In this document: positions 1 to 5,321 of the stretch, in pieces | How positions within the stretch are numbered: position 1 is the first letter of the stretch | Layout of the letters: each line of letters opens with the position of its first letter | NCBI GenBank assembly: GCA_937967805.1 | Contig: CALBTC010000518.1 | Coordinates: 1-5,447, forward strand | Direction: 5' to 3' | Length of the DNA stretch: 5,447 nt | Origin: an uncultured Anaerolineaceae bacterium | Lineage (GTDB): Bacteria > Chloroflexota > Anaerolineae > Promineifilales > Promineifilaceae | Program-made: the position numbers and the translations under genes | The notes under the pieces: model-generated | The model's database searches: none | Seen by the model: the letters and a program-made list of their open reading frames with translations, nothing else | What the model was told of the DNA's origin: nothing

Positions 1-1
1 G

Positions 2-1030
2 GTGCTCACCAACGATGTCTCTGCGCTGAACGTGGGTCAATCCCACTACACCTACTTGCTGCTGCCCGATGGCTCCGTTATTGACGATTTGCTGGTTTAC
101 CGGCTAGCCACGAACCGCTTCATGCTGGTGGTCAACGCCTCCAACAACGACAAGGATTGGGCCTGGCTCAATGCGGTCAACAACGGCGCGGTGATGATTG
201 ATGCGGAACGGCCGTACGCCAAAATTCAGCATCCTGTGCAGTTGCGCGACCTGCGCGACCCGCAGTACGGCAGCGAATGCCGGGTAGACATGCCCCTGCA
301 AGGCCCCCGCGCCACCGACATTTTGCTGGCGCTGTGCGACGATCCCGCTTTGGCCAAAAAGATCAAAGGTTTACCGTGGGCTGGACTGACCCAAGGCATG
401 TTGGGCGATTTCGATTTAATTATTTCCCGCACCGGCTACACCGGCGAACGGATTGCGTACGAGCTGTTTGTCCATCCCGACAAAGCGCCCGATTTGTGGG
501 CGGCGCTGCTGGAAGTAGGTGAATCGATGGGCCTCAAGCCGTGTGGCCTGGCTGCCCGCGACAGTACCCGCACCGAGGCGGGTCTGCCGCTCTACGGCCA
601 CGAATTGGCCGGGGAAATGAACCTGAATCCTGGCGACGCCGGCTTTGGCAGCTACGCCAAGCTGTGGAAACCGTTCTTTGTGGGCCGGGCGGCGTTCATC
701 GCCCACGAGGAAAGCCGCGACCAGGTGGTGGTGCGCTTCCGCATGGACGAGAAGGGTGTGCGCCGCCCCGACGGCGGCGACCCGGTGCTGGACAAACGGG
801 GCAAAATAGTAGGCACAGTCACCAGCTGCGCCATCGACAGCGAAGGGTATTTGCTGGGCCAGGCGGTGGTGCCGGTGAATATGAGCGAGGCGGGTACGGC
901 CGTATCCATCTACCAGCTTGGCGGCGGCCAACGGGCCATCCGCGTGCCGGACAGCATTAAGCCTGGTGCCCGGCTGCCCATGCCCGACGGGGCCACGGTG
1001 CTCACCCGCTTCCCATCACGCAAAAAATAA
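2..1030 (+). CDS. GcvT-like aminomethyltransferase (glycine cleavage T-protein family), 5' truncated
   Basis: The 342 visible residues cover most of a T-protein. In the family, GcvT takes the aminomethyl group from lipoylated H-protein and passes the one-carbon unit to tetrahydrofolate, releasing ammonia. Visible family hallmarks are GSVIDDLLVY (residues 24-33, with the conserved Asp pair), LVVNASN (42-48), TGYTGE (144-149), the GLAARDSTR...EAG...YGHE block (182-201) and a C-terminal barrel domain from about residue 240. The window opens inside the gene: the GTG at position 2 is an internal Val codon, and roughly 40-50 N-terminal residues are missing compared with the usual ~364. It differs from typical GcvT at TGERIAYELF, which has one extra residue after TGE, and at PGDAGFGSYAKLWKPFFVGR, where typical members have a LGWAVKL-like stretch. 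No other gcv gene is in view, so it could be a GcvT paralogue acting on another methylated substrate. The family call is secure; the substrate is not. Confidence 0.88.
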   Translation: MLTNDVSALNVGQSHYTYLLLPDGSVIDDLLVYRLATNRFMLVVNASNNDKDWAWLNAVNNGAVMIDAERPYAKIQHPVQLRDLRDPQYGSECRVDMPLQGPRATDILLALCDDPALAKKIKGLPWAGLTQGMLGDFDLIISRTGYTGERIAYELFVHPDKAPDLWAALLEVGESMGLKPCGLAARDSTRTEAGLPLYGHELAGEMNLNPGDAGFGSYAKLWKPFFVGRAAFIAHEESRDQVVVRFRMDEKGVRRPDGGDPVLDKRGKIVGTVTSCAIDSEGYLLGQAVVPVNMSEAGTAVSIYQLGGGQRAIRVPDSIKPGARLPMPDGATVLTRFPSRKK

Positions 1031-1063
1031 TGCCTCACTTTGCGGATGAAAATCTTATTTCAG

Positions 1064-1092
1064 TTGACATGCTACAGGCTAACGTGTAGGAT
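1064..1092 (+). promoter_or_regulatory. sigma70-type promoter of the phosphoribosyltransferase gene
   Basis: A perfect -35 box TTGACA (1064-1069) is followed after exactly 17 bp by TAGGAT (1087-1092), a 4-of-6 match to TATAAT. Transcription would start near 1098-1100, giving a leader of about 65 nt before the ATG at 1164. It lies in the short gap after the GcvT-like gene, so the phosphoribosyltransferase is probably transcribed on its own. No terminator hairpin is evident between the GcvT-like stop codon and this promoter, so read-through from upstream is also possible. Confidence 0.72.
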
Positions 1093-1095
1093 TGC

Positions 1096-1143
1096 GGGTC
1101 ACGGGCAGGAGCAGGCACGGGAAGACCTGAGCTGCCTGAACCC
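1096..1143 (+). promoter_or_regulatory. foldable 5' leader of the phosphoribosyltransferase mRNA
   Basis: The predicted leader contains CAGGCA (1112-1117) that can pair with TGCCTG (1133-1138), and an outer GGGT (1096-1099) that can pair with ACCC (1140-1143). Between the two left arms is an unpaired GGGCAGG-rich stretch. The fold ends just before the Shine-Dalgarno sequence and leaves it free. I compared it by eye with purine, preQ1, guanidine and SAM/SAH riboswitch signatures and saw no match. It may be an uncharacterised leader element or a chance fold. Confidence 0.3.
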
Positions 1144-1150
1144 ATTTCTT

Positions 1151-1157
1151 TAAGGAG
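1151..1157 (+). promoter_or_regulatory. Shine-Dalgarno site TAAGGAG
   Basis: TAAGGAG lies 6 nt before the ATG at 1164 and fixes that start. It is the only strong Shine-Dalgarno sequence at any of the gene starts visible in this window. Confidence 0.85.
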
Positions 1158-1163
1158 TCGCAC

Positions 1164-1667
1164 ATGCGCCGCGAGGTTCTTACGTGGTCCGACGTAGACA
1201 AACTCATTGATTACCTGGTGCCCCAAATTCAGGGGCGTTATGATTCCATGCTCATTATTACGCGCGGCGGTATCGTACCGGGTGGTATGCTGGCCGAAGC
1301 GTTGAATATCACCTATATCCTGACCGCCTCTGTCCGGTTCCCGGCCGATTTCCCCGGCCTGCAAACTCCCGGCCAGGAGAAGTTTGCCATTCCAGAATTT
1401 ATTCAGTTTCCGGCCGACAGCCTGCTGGCCGGACGGCGCATTCTGGTAGTAGACGATGTTTGGACCAAAGGACGCAACTCGGTGACGGTAGCCAACCGCA
1501 TCGATGCCGCCGGCGGGACGCCTGATCTCTGCGTGCTGCATTACAAGCCGGCCTCATCGTTGTATCCGGGCTATACGCCAACTTACTATGCGGCCGTTAC
1601 CGACGCCTACATCATCTACCCCTGGGAACTGGATCGCGGGCCGGAAGTGCTGGGGATTTGGAACTGA
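1164..1667 (+). CDS. phosphoribosyltransferase (type I, COG2236/Gpt-like)
   Basis: A complete 167-residue type I phosphoribosyltransferase. Enzymes of this fold move the phosphoribosyl group of PRPP to a base, often a purine such as xanthine or hypoxanthine; some relatives are regulators or act on other acceptors. The sequence shows a TRGGIVPGG loop (33-41) after the first beta-alpha unit, a variable flexible segment (about 55-85), the PRPP-binding core RRILVVDDVW (91-100) followed by TKGRNS (101-106), and a C-terminal YPWE (152-155) resembling the base-site tail of COG2236 and Gpt proteins. The acidic pair D97-D98 is intact. The usual TGxT phosphate loop reads KGRN here, so two hydroxyl residues are replaced. 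The start is set by the promoter and Shine-Dalgarno sequence just upstream. A hairpin repeat rather than a clear T-tailed terminator follows the stop. The base specificity cannot be read from the sequence. Confidence 0.88.
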   Translation: MRREVLTWSDVDKLIDYLVPQIQGRYDSMLIITRGGIVPGGMLAEALNITYILTASVRFPADFPGLQTPGQEKFAIPEFIQFPADSLLAGRRILVVDDVWTKGRNSVTVANRIDAAGGTPDLCVLHYKPASSLYPGYTPTYYAAVTDAYIIYPWELDRGPEVLGIWN

Positions 1668-1679
1668 TTCTGATAAGCA

Positions 1680-1735
1680 GTAAACCGTAATCCGTGATCG
1701 GTGATCAGTGAAAAGTTACCGACAACCGATTACCG
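1680..1735. repeat. period-7 repeat forming an imperfect palindrome
   Basis: Five heptamers follow one another: GTAAACC, GTAATCC, GTGATCG, GTGATCA and GTGAAAA (1680-1714). Three more with the opposite sense follow: GTTACCG, ACAACCG and ATTACCG (1715-1735). The two halves pair as a hairpin: GTAATC (1687-1692) with GATTAC (1728-1733), GT (1694-1695) with AC (1725-1726), and TCGGT (1698-1702) with ACCGA (1718-1722), around a 15-nt loop. It begins 12 bases after the phosphoribosyltransferase stop codon. There is no T-run, so a standard intrinsic terminator is unlikely. It may be a REP-like dispersed intergenic element or an mRNA 3'-end stabiliser. Confidence 0.6.
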
Positions 1736-1759
1736 TCAACTTGCTCTTCCCCAGCAACT

Positions 1760-1790
1760 TTGTTACGATCCCGGCTGCCATGTTTAAAAT
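1760..1790 (+). promoter_or_regulatory. probable promoter of the SRP RNA gene
   Basis: An AT-rich -10 region TTTAAAAT (1783-1790, containing TAAAAT) lies directly before the predicted 5' end of the SRP RNA at 1795. A weaker -35-like TTGTTA (1760-1765) stands 18-19 bp upstream. The positions fit transcription starting at or next to the first paired G of the RNA. The -35 box matches at only 4 of 6 bases. Confidence 0.5.
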
Positions 1791-1794
1791 TTAT

Positions 1795-1950
1795 GGGCGC
1801 ATTTATGCGCATGAGACCGGTGGTCATTGGGTCCCTGGCGGCGAAAGCTGTCGAACCGCGTCAGGTCCGGAAGGAAGCAGCGCTAAGGCAAACCTTTCGG
1901 GTGCCCAGGATTACCTGGTGGCCATCGGTTCCATGCACATAAGTGCGCCC
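1795..1950 (+). ncRNA. ffs: bacterial signal recognition particle RNA (4.5S-type)
   Basis: The SRP RNA binds the Ffh GTPase to form the particle that delivers nascent membrane proteins to FtsY and the translocon. The universal domain IV signature TCAGGTCCGGAAGGAAGCAG (1861-1880), with its GGAA tetraloop (1869-1872), is present and identical to the E. coli core. On both sides the sequence folds into one long hairpin: GGGCGC (1795-1800) pairs with GCGCCC (1945-1950). Pairing continues with few interruptions through 1807/1938, 1809-1813/1932-1936 and 1815-1832/1913-1930. After small internal loops come CCTGG/CCAGG (1834-1838/1905-1909) and CGAAAG/CTTTCG (1842-1847/1894-1899). The estimated length of 156 nt exceeds the 114 nt of E. 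coli 4.5S but is well below the ~270 nt Bacillus type. I see no room for an Alu domain inside these ends. A promoter-like box lies directly upstream and an intrinsic terminator about 20 nt downstream. The ends are inferred from pairing. Confidence 0.95.
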
Positions 1951-1971
1951 GCATAAACAGGCAAGAGAGTG

Positions 1972-2013
1972 GAGATTGGAGATTCAACGTAAGATAATCT
2001 CCAATCTCTTTTT
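1972..2013 (+). terminator. strong intrinsic terminator after the SRP RNA gene
   Basis: A perfect 13-bp stem pairs 1972-1984 (built on two GGAGATT heptamers) with 1996-2008, around an 11-nt loop (1985-1995). TTTTT (2009-2013) and then ATTTAT follow. It sits 21 nt after the last paired base of the SRP RNA and fits termination of that transcript. The T-tract ends 4 nt before the likely start codon of the next gene, so the same element may also limit or shape expression of the downstream block. Confidence 0.88.
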
Positions 2014-2017
2014 ATTT

Positions 2018-3439
2018 ATGATGGCTATTTTCAACAGCGGTAAACGAATCATTGCAGGTGTGTTTTTTTTGCTGGCGCTGGGCGGCGTGATTGCCGCCGG
2101 TTACGCCGTGACGCATGAAAATTACACGATTTACATTGATGATGGACCGCCGCAAACGGTCACGGGTAACTTCAGCACGGTGGCCGAGGTGCTGGCAGCA
2201 GCAGGCATTGAAACGCGGGCAGAAGATATGATCGTGCCGGATTTAACGGAATCGGCCGTTCCCCACACCGGTATCCAAATCATCCGCGCCCAAAGCATTA
2301 CCGTTCGCTCTGAAGCTGGGACACAAACTTTTTGGACGCGCCAGCCCACGATTGGCGCGTTCCTGGCAGAGCGCGGCCTGCTGCCCCAACGCACCGACCA
2401 AATTGTGGCCGATGGCGTGCCCGTCTCCTTTGCCGGCCTGGACCAAACTCCCCTACCGCAAACGTTGGAAATCGGCCGTTTTGTCACCGTCACTATTTTG
2501 GCCGGCGGCGAGCAGCAAACCGTGCGCACAGCTACCCATACGGTCGGAGCCGCGTTGGCGGAGGCGGGCATTGAAGTATATGGCACCGATGGTGTCGAAC
2601 CGCCGCTGGGCGCCTGGCTTGAACCCAACATGACGATCCAGGTGCAGCGATCTTTCCCCCTGACGATTGCGGTGGACGGCCGTATCGTTCAAATCCGCAG
2701 CCACCACACCAATGCCCTGGACGTGCTGGCCGAGGCTGGCATTGGGCTGATTGGCTACGATTACACCATTCCCGGACCAGACACAACGCTCAAGGCCAAC
2801 GACACCATCCAGGTGATCCGCGTGACGGAAGATTTTCGCCTGGTGGATGAACCCATTCCCTTCCAAACGCTGTGGCAGGCTTCGCCCGATCTCGATCTGG
2901 ACACCACCGCGCCGATCAGCGCCGGGCAGCCGGGCATCAAGCGGCAGCGCATTCGCGTACGTTATGAAAACGGCGTGGAGGTCAGCCAGACGGTGGATGG
3001 CGAATGGGTAGCCCAGCAGCCGGTGAACCAGGTGATTGGCTATGGCACCCGGATTAACGTTCGCACCATCGACACGCCGGAAGGACCGCTGGAATATTGG
3101 CGCGTCGTGCGCATGAGGGTAACCGCATACACGGCCGCCAGTTCGGGCAAAGCGCCGGACCATCCCCAGTACGGTATTACCGCCAGCGGCGTGCCTGCCG
3201 GCACCGGCGTGGTGGCCATTGACCGCAATATCGTGCCGTTCCGCTCTTACGTGTACGTGCCGGGCTACGGCAAGGCGTTTGCCGGGGACACCGGCGGCGG
3301 CGTGCGCGGCCGTTGGATCGATCTGGGCTACGATGAAGATGAATATGTCGGCTGGTCGGGCTACGTGGACGTTTACTATCTAACGCCTGTGCCCGCACCG
3401 GAAGACATTAATTATTTACTGCCGACGGCGCTGCCCTAA
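2018..3439 (+). CDS. YabE-like membrane-anchored cell-wall protein (DUF348 repeats, G5, 3D domain)
   Basis: A 473-residue protein if started at the ATG at 2018; a second ATG follows at once. It has a short basic N-terminus and a hydrophobic segment (about 10-31) that acts as signal peptide or anchor. Four DUF348-type beta-grasp repeats follow (about 36-78, 93-136, 156-197, 214-258), each with a recognisable core such as TVAEVLAAAGI or NALDVLAEAGI. A G5 domain comes next (about 272-350), with DEPIPFQT and a GVEVSQTVDGEW core. The C-terminal 3D domain (about 365-456) keeps its aspartates: TAYTA, AIDRNIVP (D402), AGDTGG (D424), IDLGYD (D435) and VDVYYL (D451). In the family, G5 binds the cell wall and the 3D barrel resembles the MltA lytic transglycosylase fold, so a role in peptidoglycan remodelling outside the membrane is likely. 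B. subtilis YabE has three DUF348 repeats; I count four here. The reading frame stays open back to a GTG at 1943, but that stretch is SRP RNA and terminator, so I reject it. No Shine-Dalgarno sequence precedes the chosen start. Confidence 0.88.
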   Translation: MMAIFNSGKRIIAGVFFLLALGGVIAAGYAVTHENYTIYIDDGPPQTVTGNFSTVAEVLAAAGIETRAEDMIVPDLTESAVPHTGIQIIRAQSITVRSEAGTQTFWTRQPTIGAFLAERGLLPQRTDQIVADGVPVSFAGLDQTPLPQTLEIGRFVTVTILAGGEQQTVRTATHTVGAALAEAGIEVYGTDGVEPPLGAWLEPNMTIQVQRSFPLTIAVDGRIVQIRSHHTNALDVLAEAGIGLIGYDYTIPGPDTTLKANDTIQVIRVTEDFRLVDEPIPFQTLWQASPDLDLDTTAPISAGQPGIKRQRIRVRYENGVEVSQTVDGEWVAQQPVNQVIGYGTRINVRTIDTPEGPLEYWRVVRMRVTAYTAASSGKAPDHPQYGITASGVPAGTGVVAIDRNIVPFRSYVYVPGYGKAFAGDTGGGVRGRWIDLGYDEDEYVGWSGYVDVYYLTPVPAPEDINYLLPTALP

Positions 3440-3440
3440 G

Positions 3441-4244
3441 ATGCACCCCAAACAGCTCCTCTCCCATTACCAAATCGAACCAAAAAAAAGCCTGGGGCAA
3501 AATTTCTTGTTCGATGAGAATATATTGGCACAGATTGTAGAAGCGGCAGAGATAGAGCCTTTGGAACCGGTGCTGGAAATCGGTCCTGGGCTGGGCAGCC
3601 TGACGCGGCTGCTGGCGCAAACCAATGCGCAGGTAACGGCCGTTGAGCTAGACAACCGCTTCCTCCCCATTTTGCAAACCGAGCTGGCCTTTTTTGACAA
3701 TGTGCGCCTGATCCACGGCGATATTTTGGAGCAAGACCTGGACGCGCTGTTTGACCGGCCGTACAAAGTGGTGGCCAACGTGCCTTATTACATCACCGGG
3801 GCTATTTTGCGCCACCTGCTGTCGGCAAAGCAAAAACCAACCTGCCTGGTGATGACGGTGCAAAAAGAGGTGGCGGAGCGAATAACGGCCGTTCCTCCCC
3901 AAATGAGCCTGCTGGCCGTTAGCATCCAACTGTATGGCGAGGCCGAAATCATCACCACCATTAAAGCCGGTGCCTTTTGGCCCCGTCCCGATGTCGATTC
4001 GGCCGTCATCCGGCTGGCGCTTTTCCCGGAACCGCTGCTCCCTTTGGCCGAGGAAAAAGCGTTCTTCACGCTGGTAAAAGCGGGTTTTAGCCAAAAGCGC
4101 AAACAATTGAAAAACAATTTGCGCCAATTGGGATATAATTCGTCAGAAATTTCAGGCATTTTAGACAAGGCTGGGGTAGACGGCCGTCGTCGTGCTGAAA
4201 CATTAACACGCTCCGAATGGATCAAAATCTATAAAAATTTATGA
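3441..4244 (+). CDS. rsmA: 16S rRNA (adenine1518-N6/adenine1519-N6)-dimethyltransferase RsmA (KsgA)
   Basis: Full length at 267 residues (E. coli KsgA is 273). RsmA transfers four methyl groups from S-adenosylmethionine to two adjacent adenosines in the helix 45 loop of 16S rRNA, a late checkpoint in 30S assembly; loss gives kasugamycin resistance. Visible motifs in order are KKSLGQNFLFDENI (15-28), SAM motif I VLEIGPGLGSLT (44-55), the acidic VELD (68-71), GDILEQDLD (93-101), catalytic motif IV NVPYYITG (113-120), FWPRPDVDSAV (179-189), FSQKRKQLKNNL (216-227) and RAETL (251-255). The start lies 1 nt after the stop of the YabE-like gene with no Shine-Dalgarno sequence, and the stop overlaps the next start, so the three genes are probably cotranscribed and translationally coupled. 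In Bacillus, ksgA also follows yabE, with rnmV between them; rnmV is absent here. Confidence 0.97.
   Translation: MHPKQLLSHYQIEPKKSLGQNFLFDENILAQIVEAAEIEPLEPVLEIGPGLGSLTRLLAQTNAQVTAVELDNRFLPILQTELAFFDNVRLIHGDILEQDLDALFDRPYKVVANVPYYITGAILRHLLSAKQKPTCLVMTVQKEVAERITAVPPQMSLLAVSIQLYGEAEIITTIKAGAFWPRPDVDSAVIRLALFPEPLLPLAEEKAFFTLVKAGFSQKRKQLKNNLRQLGYNSSEISGILDKAGVDGRRRAETLTRSEWIKIYKNL
4107..4139 (+). promoter_or_regulatory. possible internal promoter within rsmA, ahead of the deaminase gene
   Basis: A perfect TATAAT (4134-4139) lies about 100 nt before the deaminase start. The best -35-like sequence, TTGAAA (4107-4112), is 21 bp away, longer than normal, and the 17-bp position reads only AAAACA. 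It could give the deaminase extra expression, or it could be a chance hexamer in AT-rich codons. Confidence 0.22.
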
Positions 4245-5311
4245 CGTCATTACCTGAAACCATCACCAATTTTATCCAAAACATGCCCAAGGCAGAGATA
4301 CACATTCATTTGGAAGGTGCGATTCAGCCAGGGACCGTTTTGAAGTTGGCCAAACGCCACAAGAGAGCAGACAGTTTGCCCAGCCACAAAGTAGACGAGC
4401 TGCGTCGCTGGTTTAAATTTGTCGATTTTCCCCATTTCATTCAGGTCTATCTGACGATTCAGGATTTGATTCGCACGGCCGAAGACTTTGCCCTGATTGT
4501 GTACGAAAACGGGGCCGACATGGCCGCCCAAAATATCCGCTATCGGGAAATTACCGTAACGCCCTATACCCACACCGACTACCAGGATAAGGGCATTACC
4601 TTCGATGAATTGATGCACGGGCTGGAAGACGGCCGTGCCCAGGCAAAAAAAGAGTTTGGCGTCGAGATGCGCTGGGTGTTTGACATTCCTCGTAATTTTT
4701 GTATGGGTGAAAACGGCCGTTACAATCCCAAAATTGCCGACAAAACGTTGGCCTATGCCCTGGAAGGCAAAGATTGTGGCGTCGTGGGCTTTGGCCTGGG
4801 CGGCAACGAGGTTGGCCACCCGCCGGAGCCATTTGCCCACGCCTTTGAAAAAGCCAAAGCCAATGGCCTGCTCAGCGTGCCCCACGCCGGTGAAACAATG
4901 GGACCAGAAAGTATCTGGGGTTGCTTAAAAGCATTGCAGGCTGACCGAATCGGACACGGCGTCCGCGCCATTGAAGACCCCGGCCTGCTGGCCACGCTAA
5001 AAGTGCGCCAGATTCCGTTGGAGCTTAACCCCACCAGCAATGTTTGCCTCAACGTCTTCCCCTCACTTGAGGCCCATCCCTTCCGCCAGCTTGACGAGCG
5101 TGGGCTGCTGGTTACCGTCAACAGCGACGATCCGCCCCTGTTCAATACTTCGTTAGTACAGGAATACTGCGTCCTGGCCCGCGACTTTGGCTACGACAAG
5201 CCCGGATTGGCCCGCATTGCCCGGAATGCTTTTGTGGCTGCCGGCGTGGCGGACGACGTGAAGACCCAGCTTCTGAAGGAGTTTGATGCGTGGGTGAAGG
5301 AAAATCGGTAG
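4241..5311 (+). CDS. adenosine deaminase-family metal-dependent aminohydrolase
   Basis: A complete 356-residue TIM-barrel deaminase (COG1816). The family uses one zinc ion to remove the 6-amino group from adenosine, adenine or related purine compounds. The metal and catalytic residues are all in place: HIHLEGA (21-27; H21 and H23), PHAGET (214-219; H215 metal ligand, E218 proton shuttle), RIGHG (236-240; H239) and NSDDPP (294-299; D296 metal ligand). The GLGGNE motif (185-190) stands where classical adenosine deaminases have a glycine-rich segment such as GxDLAG. Other visible family sequence is NPTSNVCLNVF (263-273). HLEGA rather than HLDG, and SDDPPLF, point away from classical E. coli-type Add. 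Adenine or 6-aminodeoxyfutalosine deaminase activity therefore remains possible, and I give no symbol. The ATG overlaps the rsmA stop as ATGA, so translation is likely coupled; no Shine-Dalgarno sequence is seen. A hairpin terminator begins 11 nt after the stop. Confidence 0.9.
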   Translation: MTSLPETITNFIQNMPKAEIHIHLEGAIQPGTVLKLAKRHKRADSLPSHKVDELRRWFKFVDFPHFIQVYLTIQDLIRTAEDFALIVYENGADMAAQNIRYREITVTPYTHTDYQDKGITFDELMHGLEDGRAQAKKEFGVEMRWVFDIPRNFCMGENGRYNPKIADKTLAYALEGKDCGVVGFGLGGNEVGHPPEPFAHAFEKAKANGLLSVPHAGETMGPESIWGCLKALQADRIGHGVRAIEDPGLLATLKVRQIPLELNPTSNVCLNVFPSLEAHPFRQLDERGLLVTVNSDDPPLFNTSLVQEYCVLARDFGYDKPGLARIARNAFVAAGVADDVKTQLLKEFDAWVKENR

Positions 5312-5321
5312 GTCAGCGTTC

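Larger units (their letters stand above)
208..4721. repeat. dispersed over-represented palindrome CGGCCG (core ACGGCCGT)
   Basis: By hand count CGGCCG occurs 18 times, starting at 209, 897, 1342, 1411, 1591, 2253, 2473, 2677, 3132, 3307, 3637, 3756, 3886, 4000, 4181, 4476, 4630 and 4714. The octamer ACGGCCGT occurs eight times and AACGGCCGTT three times (3635, 3884, 4712). All copies lie in coding sequence, and the octamer is read in all three codon phases: Thr-Ala-Val at 896, Asp-Gly-Arg at 2676 and Glu-Arg-Pro-Tyr at 208. Protein sequence alone therefore does not explain it. The meaning is unknown. Confidence 0.6.

Noticed and set aside
1687..1733. Intrinsic terminator for the phosphoribosyltransferase gene
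   Set aside because: The hairpin is interrupted and followed by CG-containing sequence with no T-run, so I list it as a repeat.
1708..1956. Open reading frames on the + strand (82 and 60 codons) upstream of the YabE-like gene
   Set aside because: They run through the SRP RNA gene and its promoter, have no ribosome site, and their products show no recognisable domain.
1943..2017. N-terminal extension of the YabE-like reading frame from a GTG at 1943
   Set aside because: These 25 codons are the 3' end of the SRP RNA helix and the terminator hairpin. A hydrophobic signal segment starts properly only after the ATG at 2018.
2453..3163. Long minus-strand open frame (236 codons) opposite the YabE-like gene
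   Set aside because: It is an antisense shadow of a GC-rich gene whose + strand encodes clear DUF348, G5 and 3D domains. Similar minus-strand frames at 416-931, 3648-4127 and 4250-4885 are rejected for the same reason.
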